Shown here: piece after piece, positions 53,362 to 62,994 of the stretch | Position numbering within the stretch: the stretch's first letter is position 1 | Layout: every line of letters begins with the position of its first letter | Source: UBA3263 sp964554335 | Lineage (GTDB): Bacteria > Bacteroidota > Bacteroidia > Bacteroidales > Muribaculaceae | Assembly: GCA_964554335.1 (NCBI GenBank) | Contig: CAZKOF010000003.1 | Span: 1 to 64,000, forward strand | DNA: 64,000 bases | Direction: 5' to 3' | Translations under genes and position numbers: made by a program | Notes under the pieces: generated by a model | Told to the model about the DNA's origin: nothing | What the model saw: the letters and a program-made list of their open reading frames with translations, nothing else | Database searches by the model: none

Positions 53362-54312
53362 ATGGCGCAAGTTGTCAACGATAACAAATTCAAACGACCA
53401 TCCATGCTTTGGGTGCATGCCGCGGCAATCATTGCCGTGACCGCCTGGGGCATATCATTTGTTAATACCAAAGTTCTTCTTGACAACGATTTCTCTCCGG
53501 TAGAAGTCTACGTTTTCCGCTGCATTATTGCATACGCGCTTCTGATGGCTTTCAGCTGGCGCCGCATTTTCTCTATTACGCTGCAACATGAATTATTGTT
53601 CATGTTATGCGGAATCTGTGGTGGATCAGTATATTTTGTAACCGAAAATGCAGCGTTGCTATATACATCCGCAACCAACGTTTCGCTAATCACGTCAACC
53701 ACACCGCTCATCAACGCTCTTCTCGTAGTCTTGCTTTATAAAGACGAGAAACCGACGCGCGGATTTATAATCGGCTCATTGATAGCCATGGTCGGTGTAA
53801 CGCTCGTGATTTTAGGCAGCAGCGGAGATCAGGAAGCCGAAACAGGCGCTCCCAACGGGCTGCTCGGCAACGGTCTCAGCCTTATGGCAGCCGTTTGCTG
53901 GAGCATATATGCCCTGCTACTGCGTAAATTGCAGGCTTTCTACTCGGCCATCATGGTGACCCGCAAGACGTTCTTCTACGGATTTATTACCGCCCTACCC
54001 TTCCTGCTGCTTGAACCGTCGCATATTACAATGGAGACTTTCACCCGCACGGAGGTATGGGTCAACCTCCTGATTCTGGCGCTTTTCGCCTCATCGCTCG
54101 CGTTCGTCATATGGGCCTGGGTCATTGCACGCATAGGCGCCGTCAAGGCCGGCAATTATCTTTATTTTCAGCCTATAGTCACCCTTATTTTCGGCTACAT
54201 CGTGCTCCATCAGGAAACGAGCATTGTCGGGCTGGCCGGATGTGTGCTGACAATCCTCGGCGTATATTGCGGCGAACGCCTCTCACAGGAGCGCAGGCGC
54301 CTCCATCACTAA
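53362..54312 (+). CDS. EamA/DMT-family transporter
   Basis: 316 residues, ten predicted membrane helices in two EamA halves (VHAAAIIAVTAWGISFVNTK in the first; LGNGLSLMAAVCWSIYALLL in the second). Members export amino acids, purines or other metabolites. The substrate is unknown. It has its own -7 box and lies 15 bases before dgt. Confidence 0.88.
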   Translation: MAQVVNDNKFKRPSMLWVHAAAIIAVTAWGISFVNTKVLLDNDFSPVEVYVFRCIIAYALLMAFSWRRIFSITLQHELLFMLCGICGGSVYFVTENAALLYTSATNVSLITSTTPLINALLVVLLYKDEKPTRGFIIGSLIAMVGVTLVILGSSGDQEAETGAPNGLLGNGLSLMAAVCWSIYALLLRKLQAFYSAIMVTRKTFFYGFITALPFLLLEPSHITMETFTRTEVWVNLLILALFASSLAFVIWAWVIARIGAVKAGNYLYFQPIVTLIFGYIVLHQETSIVGLAGCVLTILGVYCGERLSQERRRLHH

Positions 54313-54327
54313 TCAACAACTACTTAA

Positions 54328-55662
54328 ATGCAGTGGGACAAACTTATATCCGACAAGCGTTTCGGGCTCGAGAACTATCATAACAACCGCAGCGAAACGC
54401 GCAGCGACTTTCAACGCGACTATGACCGTCTGGTTTTCTCGTCGCCGTTCAGACGCCTGCAGAACAAGACTCAGGTCTTCCCGCTTCCCGGGAGCATCTT
54501 CGTGCACAACCGTTTGACCCATAGCATTGAGGTCGCTTGCGTCGGTCGCTCCTTAGCCCGTGAGGTTGTCGGGGGATTGATGAAGAAATACATATCCGAG
54601 TCCCGGAGTTATAAACTCCTTGACATCCCCGATATAGTTGCTGCGGCTTGTCTTGCCCATGACCTCGGCAATCCGCCGTTCGGCCATAGCGGCGAAAAAG
54701 CAATTTCAACATTCTTCTCCGAAGGCCCGGGCGCGGCGCTAAAACAACAACTTAGCGACGAACAATGGTCTGACCTCATCAACTTTGAGGGTAATGCAAA
54801 TTCTTTCCGCCAATTGACCCATAGGTTCAACGGACGCCGTCCCGGAGGATTTGCCATGACCTATTCCATGCTCGCCTCCATTGTCAAGTATCCCTATGAG
54901 AGCCGAGCGGCGCTAAAGCCCAACAAGTTCGGTTTCTTCTGCACCGAGCGCGAGAGCTTCGAACGAATAGCAACGGAGCTTGAAATGCTGCGTAAACCTT
55001 CGTCAGAGAATTTTGCGGTCTACGCCCGCCATCCGCTGGTCTACCTTGTTGAGGCGGCCGACGATATCTGCTACGAAGTCATGGATTTGGAAGATGCTCA
55101 TAAGCTGAAAATTTTGTCTCACAACGAGGTGATGGAGCTACTGCTCGGCTTTTTCAGAACGGAAGAACGCAGTCACAAGCTCGAGGTTATGGAGCGTATC
55201 GCCGACCCTAACGAAAAAGTAGGCTATCTGCGTTCATGCGTCATCGGAACCCTTATAGAGTGTTGTGCCGAGACGTTTCTTGCCAACGAAGATGCCATTC
55301 TCGACGGGACGTTCGAGGGAGCGCTTCTCGACCGCATACGACCTGAAGAACGTGAGGCTTATGAAGCGTGCAATCGCGTGTCGTGGGCAAAAATATACTC
55401 TGCTCCTGACGTTGTCGACATCGAGCTCGCCGGTAACCGCATCATCACGTTCCTCATGGAGAAACTGGTCCACGCCGTACGCTTTCCGGAACTTAACTAT
55501 TCGCGCCTGCTTCTGAGCAAGGTGCCGGAACAGTATGACGTTCACTCAACAGACCTCTTCACGAAAGTTCAGGCCGCAGTTGACCATGTTGCATCTATGA
55601 CAGATGTTTACGCACTGGACCTTTATCGCCGACTGAATGGCCAAACCCTTCCTGCAGTATGA
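54328..55662 (+). CDS. dgt: Deoxyguanosinetriphosphate triphosphohydrolase-like protein
   Basis: 444 residues with the HD phosphohydrolase motif: HNRLTHSIEVACVG, then AACLAHDLGNPPFGHSGEKA. It hydrolyses dGTP (or other dNTPs) to the nucleoside and triphosphate and helps balance nucleotide pools. The length fits the group-1 dGTPases. It overlaps the next gene by four bases. Confidence 0.92.
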   Translation: MQWDKLISDKRFGLENYHNNRSETRSDFQRDYDRLVFSSPFRRLQNKTQVFPLPGSIFVHNRLTHSIEVACVGRSLAREVVGGLMKKYISESRSYKLLDIPDIVAAACLAHDLGNPPFGHSGEKAISTFFSEGPGAALKQQLSDEQWSDLINFEGNANSFRQLTHRFNGRRPGGFAMTYSMLASIVKYPYESRAALKPNKFGFFCTERESFERIATELEMLRKPSSENFAVYARHPLVYLVEAADDICYEVMDLEDAHKLKILSHNEVMELLLGFFRTEERSHKLEVMERIADPNEKVGYLRSCVIGTLIECCAETFLANEDAILDGTFEGALLDRIRPEEREAYEACNRVSWAKIYSAPDVVDIELAGNRIITFLMEKLVHAVRFPELNYSRLLLSKVPEQYDVHSTDLFTKVQAAVDHVASMTDVYALDLYRRLNGQTLPAV

Positions 55663-56909
55663 TAAAGAAACGTTTACTCTCCATTCTCAGCACGCTGCTA
55701 TACTTCGTCGCAGTGACGGCTGCCACTTACTCGGTCAAAGACATTCCGAATGTTCATCTTTCCGACAGCACGCGTTTCGTAACCAATCCCGACGGCATTC
55801 TATCACCCGACGCCGAAGCTCAGGCCAATGCCATGCTTAAGCAACTTATGCAACAGACGTCGGCCGAGGTTGTATGCGTTGCTGTCGACGATATAGACAA
55901 TGACATCGACGAGTTCGCAACCGAGCTTTTCCGCAGTTGGGGAGTCGGCAAAAAGGATAAGAACAACGGTTTGTTACTGTTGATTGCCAAAGACCGCCGT
56001 CAGGTAGTCATACGCACCGGCCTCGGAATCGAAGGTTTGATTCCCGACGGCCTTGCAGGCTCAATTATCCGCGCTAATATAACTCCGCGCTTCCGCCGGG
56101 GTGATTACGACGGAGGGACCCTCGGAGCCCTCGCCGACATCTCCGGCATCCTATCCACACCGGAAGCCCGCGAGGAGATTATGAGCAAATATGCCAACAA
56201 TGACGGTGAGAACCGTTCGTCGGATATGGATATGTTCGGTCTGTACCTGTGGCTTTGCGGTGTTGTCACTCTGATATGTCTTGGCTTCGTTGTCGCCACA
56301 ATGCTCACCTCATCGAAACTGACTCGCCATGACAAGTACCTGAAAGCGAACACTCTGTTCTCACCTCTGCTATTTGCATCATTTCTTGGACTCGGGATGC
56401 CGCTTATTGCGCTGATTCCGCTTGCAATATGGCGCCATCGTCTCCGTTACGGCAAACACCTGTGTCCCGACTGCGGAACACGCATGACGCTTATCGACGA
56501 AGAACATGATAACGACTATCTCACACGTTCGCAAGACATTGAGGAGAAAGTCGGTGCGATTGACTATGACGTTTGGCGCTGCCCTAAAGACGGAGAAACA
56601 GAGATTATCCCCTACATTCAAAAATCGTCGGCATTTACGGAATGTCCAGTATGTCACGCACGCACAATGCGCGTTGTAAGCGCACGCACAACCGTGCAGC
56701 CGACCGAATTCCGAACCGGAACGCGGGTAATCCAAAGCCGGTGTCTAAACTGCGGTTTCGATGACAACCAATACATTACGCTTCCGAAAGTCATGCCGGT
56801 CATAATTATCGGCGGAGGTGGAGGCGGTCGCAGCGGTGGCGGAGGATTCGGAGGAGGCTCTTTCGGCGGAGGAACCACGGCCGGTGGCGGCGCATCCGGA
56901 GGATGGTGA
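55659..56909 (+). CDS. TPM-domain membrane protein with zinc-ribbon-like and Gly-rich tail
   Basis: 416 residues: signal peptide (about 1-23), TPM domain (about 45-175; GVGKKDKNNGLLLLIAKDRR), two membrane segments near 200-222 and 235-255, then a region with several CxxC pairs (CPDCGTRM, CPVCHARTM, CLNCGF). The tail is a run of Gly and Ser. TPM proteins of the YgcG type are thought to help membrane protein maturation. The cysteine pairs suggest zinc binding, uncommon for the family. Confidence 0.8.
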   Translation: MIKKRLLSILSTLLYFVAVTAATYSVKDIPNVHLSDSTRFVTNPDGILSPDAEAQANAMLKQLMQQTSAEVVCVAVDDIDNDIDEFATELFRSWGVGKKDKNNGLLLLIAKDRRQVVIRTGLGIEGLIPDGLAGSIIRANITPRFRRGDYDGGTLGALADISGILSTPEAREEIMSKYANNDGENRSSDMDMFGLYLWLCGVVTLICLGFVVATMLTSSKLTRHDKYLKANTLFSPLLFASFLGLGMPLIALIPLAIWRHRLRYGKHLCPDCGTRMTLIDEEHDNDYLTRSQDIEEKVGAIDYDVWRCPKDGETEIIPYIQKSSAFTECPVCHARTMRVVSARTTVQPTEFRTGTRVIQSRCLNCGFDDNQYITLPKVMPVIIIGGGGGGRSGGGGFGGGSFGGGTTAGGGASGGW

Positions 56910-56910
56910 A

Positions 56911-57564
56911 ATGAAAAGAATTTGTTTCCCGCTGCTGATTATTATCGCGTTGGCTCTTGGCTCATGCTCTTCAAAGAGGGCAGTGACCTCCAAACCTAAC
57001 GGCAATAATAACGAAACGGTTGTCCGCGTTGTCCCATCAACCGACAAGCAGGTTTCGGAACTCATCCGCCGGGCACGCACATGGATAGGAACGCCCTACG
57101 TCTACGGCGGCCATACCCGCAAAAAAGGGACTGATTGCTCAGGCATGATTATGGAATTGTTTCTTGGCGTCTACGATCTGAAGCTGCCGCGTTCGAGCGC
57201 AATGCAACATGAATACTCGCGCCCCGTTAAATTTGACCGCATGAAGCCCGGCGATCTCGTCTTTTTCACCACCGGCAAAAACAGATCCCGCATCAACCAT
57301 GTCGGCCTTTATATCGGCGACAACAGAATGATTCACGCGTCGAGTTCGCGAGGTGTTATAGAAACCGCTCTTAGCGATAAATATTGGCGCAACGCCTACC
57401 ATAGCAGCGGATGCGTTATTGACACCGACCCCAAAAGCCAGAAAGGAGCCCCGGCGAAAGAGGTTATACCAAGTATATCCTTTGACCGCCTTCAGCAACT
57501 CTATGATGCTCTTGACGAACAAATTGACTCAATCTATGTCTCAGACCCGGCAATATTCGATTGA
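56911..57564 (+). CDS. NlpC/P60 peptidase lipoprotein
   Basis: 217 residues: lipoprotein signal (about 1-19, lipobox LALGSC) and an NlpC/P60 cysteine peptidase domain with TDCSGMIMELF (active Cys), HVGLYIGDNRMIHA (active His) and a C-terminal polar residue. It likely cleaves peptidoglycan stem peptides. ATG 56911 was chosen because the lipobox lies just after it; an upstream in-frame start would be in the Gly-rich tail gene. It overlaps the next gene by 29 bases. Confidence 0.9.
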   Translation: MKRICFPLLIIIALALGSCSSKRAVTSKPNGNNNETVVRVVPSTDKQVSELIRRARTWIGTPYVYGGHTRKKGTDCSGMIMELFLGVYDLKLPRSSAMQHEYSRPVKFDRMKPGDLVFFTTGKNRSRINHVGLYIGDNRMIHASSSRGVIETALSDKYWRNAYHSSGCVIDTDPKSQKGAPAKEVIPSISFDRLQQLYDALDEQIDSIYVSDPAIFD

Positions 57565-59389
57565 ACTGCTGGCACCCGCCAGGAATGCCGACGTTGCCAT
57601 AGCGGCGCTCCGTTGCGGCGCCGATGCCGTATATATCGGAGCGTCAAGCCACGGTGCCCGTGCCGCCGCAGCCAATTCCGTGGCTGATATCGCCTCGGTG
57701 TGTGAGTATGCACATCAGTACAATGCACGTGTCTACGTGACGCTCAATACTCTGATATATGAAAATGAGTTACGCGACATTGAACGACTGGTCGCTGAAC
57801 TATATCGCGCAGAAGTTGATGCGCTGATAGTTCAGGACCTCGGAATCCTGCGTCTTGACATTCCGCCGATTGCGCTCCACGCCTCTACGCAGTGCGATAT
57901 ACGCACGCCGCAAAAAGCGCGTTTCCTGCAGGAACTCGGTTTTTCGCAACTCGTATTGCCTCGTGAACTGTCGCTCGACGAAATACGTGAAATGCACCGG
58001 GTTGTCAATGTGCCGCTCGAGGCGTTTGTCCACGGTGCCCTATGCGTCAGCTACTCCGGAGACTGCAGGGCATCACTAATGTGTGGCGGTCGCTCGGCCA
58101 ACCGTGGTGAATGCGCCCAGATATGCCGCCTGCCCTTCAACCTCACAGACTCAGACGGCAAGATCATCATGCGGGACAAGCATCTGCTCTCGCTCCGTGA
58201 CCTCAACCGACTTGACGACCTCGAACAACTGATTGGCGCAGGTATCTCCTCGCTGAAAATCGAAGGGCGGCTGAAGGATGAAAACTATGTCAAGAACGTT
58301 GTCAGCGCATATGACTGCGAATTACGCAGAATAGGCGTCAGCCGAACGTCTGACGGCCGGGTCGAACGCTCATTCACTCCCGACGTCAACCGTAGCTTTA
58401 ACCGAGGCTTCACGCGCCACTTCCTCTTCGGAGGAATGCCGCCCAAGGGTTCGCTCGCCAACTTCTCATCCCCGAAGAGTCTCGGCCACCCGGTCGCAAC
58501 CGTCTCGGCCGTAAAAGGAAAAACGATTTATCTCAAAAAGGTGTTTGAGCCGCTTGCCAACGGCGACGGGTTGAATTATACTGCCGGAGAAAAGACTGTG
58601 GGGTTCCGAATCAACCGATTTGAGCAACCGAACATAATTCACGTAAACGAGCCGCTTACAACCCTACATCCGGGGGCTACGTTACGCCGAAACTTCGACA
58701 AAGGTTTTGCCGACACTCTTTCCGTTGCCAAATATGCCGTCAGATATATTCCTCTTAGGATGACACTTCGAAGCCATAAGGCCAAAGTAATACTTGAAGC
58801 CGATAACCGCACGGCGGTTGTTGCCGAGTTGCCCGAGATTGCCGCGGCAAATTCGCCACAAGGCGATACGCACCGCAAAATCCTCGGCAAACTCGGCGAC
58901 ACCATATACCGGCTTGAAAACCTCGATGACCGTATAGCCGACAAATTCATTCCCGCATCCATACTCGCTGACCTCCGCCGCAAACTCGTTGAGCAACTTG
59001 ACTGCGGACGTGCCGCCCGCTTCAACCGTCCGCTCCGCTTGCGCGAGAATTTCGATGCCAAATGGCCTGATGGTAATTCTTTGACCTTCCATGACAACGT
59101 TGCGAATACCCCGGCGCTCGCAGTATATCGCGACCACGGAGTCACAGGCAATGTTGAAGCGGCAATGGAGATTGATAAACCGGGCATGGGAGCGACAACG
59201 GTGATGACGACCCGCTATTGCCTGCGCCGCGAACTCGGAGCATGCTTGAAAACCGAGGCCGGACGCACATTGCCACGCAATCTGGAACTACGCGCAGAAA
59301 AAATTCCGGCTTTGACGCTCGATTTTGACTGCAACAACTGTCAGATGCACGTAAAAATTCGTAACTTTGCACCCGATGGAATCAATTAA
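57536..59389 (+). CDS. Peptidase U32 family protein (RlhA/YegQ-like)
   Basis: 617 residues with the U32 core: IELLAPARNADVAIAALRCG, ADAVYIGA, then HGALCVSYSGDC and CGGRSANRGECAQICR, which supplies conserved cysteines. The C-terminal DUF3656-like part completes the long form found in RlhA, which hydroxylates 23S rRNA; other members are called collagenases. The role is therefore uncertain. ATG 57536 (MSQTRQ) lies just before the core; earlier in-frame starts lie deep in the NlpC gene. Confidence 0.88.
   Translation: MSQTRQYSIELLAPARNADVAIAALRCGADAVYIGASSHGARAAAANSVADIASVCEYAHQYNARVYVTLNTLIYENELRDIERLVAELYRAEVDALIVQDLGILRLDIPPIALHASTQCDIRTPQKARFLQELGFSQLVLPRELSLDEIREMHRVVNVPLEAFVHGALCVSYSGDCRASLMCGGRSANRGECAQICRLPFNLTDSDGKIIMRDKHLLSLRDLNRLDDLEQLIGAGISSLKIEGRLKDENYVKNVVSAYDCELRRIGVSRTSDGRVERSFTPDVNRSFNRGFTRHFLFGGMPPKGSLANFSSPKSLGHPVATVSAVKGKTIYLKKVFEPLANGDGLNYTAGEKTVGFRINRFEQPNIIHVNEPLTTLHPGATLRRNFDKGFADTLSVAKYAVRYIPLRMTLRSHKAKVILEADNRTAVVAELPEIAAANSPQGDTHRKILGKLGDTIYRLENLDDRIADKFIPASILADLRRKLVEQLDCGRAARFNRPLRLRENFDAKWPDGNSLTFHDNVANTPALAVYRDHGVTGNVEAAMEIDKPGMGATTVMTTRYCLRRELGACLKTEAGRTLPRNLELRAEKIPALTLDFDCNNCQMHVKIRNFAPDGIN
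59362..59369 (+). promoter_or_regulatory. -7 box for sdaA, inside the U32 gene
   Basis: TAACTTTG lies only six bases before the sdaA ATG (59376) and within the last part of the U32 coding sequence. No -33 element is clear. Confidence 0.5.
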
Positions 59390-60572
59390 GCAACTTTATA
59401 AGATTGGCTACGGGCCCAGCAGTTCACACACGATGGGTCCGCGCAATGCAGCAAAAAAATTCGGCAAATCGCACCCCGAAGCCGCCGGGTTCAAAGTGAC
59501 CCTCTACGGCTCTCTCGCCGCCACAGGCAAAGGGCACCTGACCGATAAAGCTATCGAAAACGTTCTGACCCCGATTGCACCCGTAGAAATAGAGTGGCAG
59601 CCTGAGATCTTCCTCCCCTTTCATCCTAACGGAATGAAGTTCACGGCGTTAGATTCCAATGGGACGATACTTGAAGAGATAACACAATACTCCATCGGCG
59701 GCGGCGACGTCCTGTCTGAAGGCGAATCCCGCCGCAGCGCAGAAGCCGTCTATGACATGACAACGATTTCCGACATACTGAAGTGGTGTGATACTACCGG
59801 CCATTCTTTTTGGGAGTATGTCGACCAATGTGAGGATTCCTCTATATGGGACTACCTCGCAAAGGTATGGGACACCATGAAAAATGCCGTGATGCGTGGC
59901 ATAGAGAACGAAGGCGTACTGCCCGGCGGCCTCGGCGTTGCCCGAAAAGCAACGAGCTACTATATGCATGCCTCGGGCTATAATGCCTCACTGAAATCCC
60001 GTGGTCTGGTCTATGCTTATGCCCTCGGAGTCAGCGAGGAAAATGCTGCCGGCGGCAAGATTGTCACCGCACCTACCTGCGGATCATGCGGCGTTCTTCC
60101 AGCCGTGCTCTACCATCTTCATACCTCTAAAGGCTTCAGCGAACAGCGAATTCTGCGAGCATTGGCAACGGCAGGACTATTCGGCAATGTCGTTAAACAC
60201 AATGCCTCGGTTTCCGGCGCCGAAGTGGGATGCCAGGGCGAAGTCGGCGTTGCCTGCGCAATGGCGGCGGCAGCTGCCAGCCAACTCTTCGGAGGCACCC
60301 CGCGCCAGGTTGAATACTCCGCGGAAATGGGTCTTGAGCATCACCTCGGCCTGACATGCGACCCGGTTTGCGGCCTGGTGCAGATTCCCTGTATAGAACG
60401 TAATGCCTATGCTGCGGCCCGAGCGCTCGACGCCAACCTTTACTCGGCGTTTTCCGACGGTCGTCATTCCGTATCCTTTGACCGCATAGTCGAGGTAATG
60501 AAGCAGACCGGCCACGACCTGCCGTCAATCTATAAAGAAACCTCCAAAGGAGGACTTGCAACAATCAGATAA
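59376..60572 (+). CDS. sdaA: L-serine ammonia-lyase, iron-sulfur type, single chain
   Basis: 398 residues. The enzyme turns L-serine into pyruvate and ammonia. It begins with ESIKQLYKIGYGPSSSHTMG, then the beta subdomain, and later GSCGVLPAVLYHL and CDPVCGLVQIPCIERN, the [4Fe-4S] ligand region. ATG 59376 was chosen over 59367. It overlaps the U32 gene by 14 bases and its stop overlaps the convergent folC stop by 8. Confidence 0.93.
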   Translation: MESIKQLYKIGYGPSSSHTMGPRNAAKKFGKSHPEAAGFKVTLYGSLAATGKGHLTDKAIENVLTPIAPVEIEWQPEIFLPFHPNGMKFTALDSNGTILEEITQYSIGGGDVLSEGESRRSAEAVYDMTTISDILKWCDTTGHSFWEYVDQCEDSSIWDYLAKVWDTMKNAVMRGIENEGVLPGGLGVARKATSYYMHASGYNASLKSRGLVYAYALGVSEENAAGGKIVTAPTCGSCGVLPAVLYHLHTSKGFSEQRILRALATAGLFGNVVKHNASVSGAEVGCQGEVGVACAMAAAAASQLFGGTPRQVEYSAEMGLEHHLGLTCDPVCGLVQIPCIERNAYAAARALDANLYSAFSDGRHSVSFDRIVEVMKQTGHDLPSIYKETSKGGLATIR

Positions 60573-61794
60573 GCAAATCGGCAATAACGAAATTACTGCC
60601 TCCGATGAAAATTGACCCTCCGTCGGGGGTAATTTTTTTTGCACGCCTAAATGCCTCTTTCACGTCACTGACAATCTCGCCGACAAGTCCCGCTGCACGC
60701 CTCTTCAGCTCCTCGGCAGCCATTCCGCGCGGACTCGAAGGCTTGCAGAATATATAATAGGCGTCGGCAGGCATCTTTTTCAAAATCAGATCAACATCCT
60801 TATCTGCGGCAAAACCGCATACTACGGTAAGCGGACGCGGCATTCTTTCAAGCTCGCGACCAAGATACTCCCAGGCGCCGGGGTTATGCCCCGTGTCATA
60901 CACAACTCTGATCGGTTCGTTCTCGAGAACGGTCAGCCGCCCGCGCAATCCGGTCAGCGTCTCCACATGCTCAAACCCGGCGGCAATAGCATCGGACGTT
61001 ACTTCCGGGAGGAATTGCAATGCGGTCAACACAGTAGAGGCATTCTGCGGCTGGAATGCGCCTCTAAGCGAGCAGTGAATACCGTAGTCGGGGAAACGCC
61101 ATGTACCGTCAGGTTGTTCAATAGCTTTAATTTCCGGCGCGTATATGACGTTATCGCTCCGCAACTCAAACTCAGCACGTACATCCGGTCGAGGCGCATA
61201 TCCGACAACCACAGGCACTCCCGGCTTGATAATTCCCGCCTTCTCAGCAGCAATCTCGGCCTCTGTTGTTCCGAGTAAAGCGGTGTGGTCAAGCGAAATA
61301 TTCGTGATAATGCTGACCATCGGAGCGATTATATTGGTCGAATCCAGACGGCCGCCCAGTCCGACCTCGATAACAGCGAGATCTACACCGCGCTTGGCAA
61401 ACCACTCAAATGCCATCGCAGTCGTCAGTTCAAAAAACGACGGATGAAGGGCAAGACCTGAGGAACGCCAACGCTCCACAAAGTCAATGACCTCGGCTTC
61501 TGAGATCATTTCACCGTCAACTCGGATACGCTCCCGGAAGTCAACGAGATGAGGCGAGGTATATAGCCCCGTGCGCAGGCCGCCGGACTGCATTATCGCA
61601 GCAATCAAACTCGACGTGGAGCCCTTGCCATTGGTTCCGGCAACATGGACGCAACGGAGTTTTTTCTGGGGATTACCCAGCCACTCACAAAGACGGCTGA
61701 TTGTTTCGAGTCCCGGTTTATATGCGGCAGTACCGTCACGTTCGTAGACTGTGGTCCGGTCGAATAACCAGTCGAGAGTCTCTTTATAAGTCAT
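60565..61794 (-). CDS. folC: Folylpolyglutamate / dihydrofolate synthase
   Basis: 409 residues. It adds glutamate units to folates (and often makes dihydrofolate). HVAGTNGKGSTSSLIAAIMQ is the P-loop, then TSPHLVDFRERI, VEVGLGGRLDSTN-type (EVGLGGRLDSTN), and DTGHNPGAW in the C-terminal domain. It lies just downstream of the chromate transporter pair on the minus strand. Confidence 0.94.
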   Translation of the reverse strand: MTYKETLDWLFDRTTVYERDGTAAYKPGLETISRLCEWLGNPQKKLRCVHVAGTNGKGSTSSLIAAIMQSGGLRTGLYTSPHLVDFRERIRVDGEMISEAEVIDFVERWRSSGLALHPSFFELTTAMAFEWFAKRGVDLAVIEVGLGGRLDSTNIIAPMVSIITNISLDHTALLGTTEAEIAAEKAGIIKPGVPVVVGYAPRPDVRAEFELRSDNVIYAPEIKAIEQPDGTWRFPDYGIHCSLRGAFQPQNASTVLTALQFLPEVTSDAIAAGFEHVETLTGLRGRLTVLENEPIRVVYDTGHNPGAWEYLGRELERMPRPLTVVCGFAADKDVDLILKKMPADAYYIFCKPSSPRGMAAEELKRRAAGLVGEIVSDVKEAFRRAKKITPDGGSIFIGGSNFVIADLLI

Positions 61795-61795
61795 G

Positions 61796-62365
61796 TCAGT
61801 AAATCAAAAAGCCAACGAGTCCGGCACAACAGATGACAAGTATCGGGTGAATTTTTGCAAAATAAGTCGCAACGAATGCGCCGGCACAGATGGCAACGCT
61901 TTTCCAAATGTCAGTGAACTCTGTGCCGAAATTATCTCCGTTCATCAGCAAAAGCGCCGCTGAGGCAATGAGTCCGATTGTCACAGGACGCAAACCTTTG
62001 AAAATTCCCCGGATTGCAAGACTATCCTTATGGCGACGTATAAAGTGTGAGGTGTAGAGTACAAGCAGATAGCTCGGGAGCACCACCGCGAGAGTACAAA
62101 GAACCGAACCGAACAGGCCCCATAGCTGGCTTCCGAACTGCGGAGAGACAGTTCCCGGAGCTATGTATCCGATATAAGTCGCAGAGTTGATACCTATCGG
62201 CCCGGGGGTCATTTGGGAAATAGCAACGATGTCGGTAAACATGGTTGATGTAAGCCATCCATTGCCAACGATTTCCCGTTCAATCAGGGTTAACATCGCA
62301 TACCCGCCTCCAAAACCGAAAATGCCGATTTTAATATATGACCATATCAGTCTGAGATAAATCAT
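61796..62365 (-). CDS. Chromate transporter family protein, second half
   Basis: 189 residues, a membrane protein of the ChrA half-size type: IGIFGFGGGYAMLTLIEREI, then SQMTPGPIGINSATYIG. Together with the next gene it forms the split, two-chain form of ChrA. Short-chain ChrA pairs exchange anions such as chromate or sulfate. The physiological ligand is unknown here. It overlaps its partner by four bases. Confidence 0.9.
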   Translation of the reverse strand: MIYLRLIWSYIKIGIFGFGGGYAMLTLIEREIVGNGWLTSTMFTDIVAISQMTPGPIGINSATYIGYIAPGTVSPQFGSQLWGLFGSVLCTLAVVLPSYLLVLYTSHFIRRHKDSLAIRGIFKGLRPVTIGLIASAALLLMNGDNFGTEFTDIWKSVAICAGAFVATYFAKIHPILVICCAGLVGFLIY

Positions 62366-62949
62366 GCCGCATCCTCCTTTCCATTTGATTCAGACCTGCG
62401 GCCGAGGAACCACCATCCGCCGGCAATGCCGAGAATAATATAAAGTATCGGATTGGAAACGAACGGAATACCGCTCCAAATTAAAAGTGCTGCTCCAACC
62501 GGAATTATTGCCGTTTTCCAGGTAATTCCGGCACGCTTCCAGTTGGTGACAAGTGGCGCAAGAATCAACGCGACAACCGCAGGACGGATTCCGCGGAACA
62601 CTGCCGCAACCGTCGGGTTATTCTTAATAATATCCGGAGTAAGGAAAATCGCGATAGCGAGAATGATTAAAAACGACGGCATGATAGTCCCGAGGGCCGA
62701 AACAACGGTGCCTTTCGTGCCTGCGATTTTATCGCCAACCGCAACTGAAATGTTCACGGCGAGAATGCCCGGCAGCGACTGCGCCACGGCAAGTTGATCC
62801 ATAAACTCCTCCTTCGTCAACCACCCGTGATTGTCAACTATTTCGCGTTCCATGATGGCTATCATTGCCCAACCGCCGCCGAATGTAAAGGCGCCAATCT
62901 TGGCAAAGGTCAGGAAGAGATTTCTAAATATGTGAGAATCCTTTTCCAT
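62362..62949 (-). CDS. Chromate transporter family protein, first half
   Basis: 195 residues: KIGAFTFGGGWAMIAIMERE, then VAQSLPGILAVNISVAVGDK and several membrane helices. It is the partner of the preceding half. ATG 62949 (MEKDSHIF) was chosen; longer in-frame starts would cross the divergent promoter region. Confidence 0.9.
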   Translation of the reverse strand: MEKDSHIFRNLFLTFAKIGAFTFGGGWAMIAIMEREIVDNHGWLTKEEFMDQLAVAQSLPGILAVNISVAVGDKIAGTKGTVVSALGTIMPSFLIILAIAIFLTPDIIKNNPTVAAVFRGIRPAVVALILAPLVTNWKRAGITWKTAIIPVGAALLIWSGIPFVSNPILYIILGIAGGWWFLGRRSESNGKEDAA

Positions 62950-62958
62950 AATCGGCTG

Positions 62959-62966
62959 CAAAGTTA
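62959..62966 (-). promoter_or_regulatory. -7 box of the chromate transporter genes
   Basis: TAACTTTG on the minus strand lies 9 bases before the ATG at 62949. Confidence 0.5.
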
Positions 62967-62979
62967 CGAATTTTTTGCG

Positions 62980-62987
62980 TACCTTTG
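62980..62987 (+). promoter_or_regulatory. -7 box of the secreted unknown gene
   Basis: TACCTTTG lies 7 bases before the ATG at 62995. Its expected -33 place would fall on or next to the minus-strand -7 box at 62959-62966. Confidence 0.5.
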
Positions 62988-62994
62988 TCAGCAC

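Noticed and set aside
56800..56905. Gly-rich DNA repeat as a possible mobile or CRISPR-like repeat
   Set aside because: It encodes the Gly/Ser tail of the TPM protein and the units are irregular.
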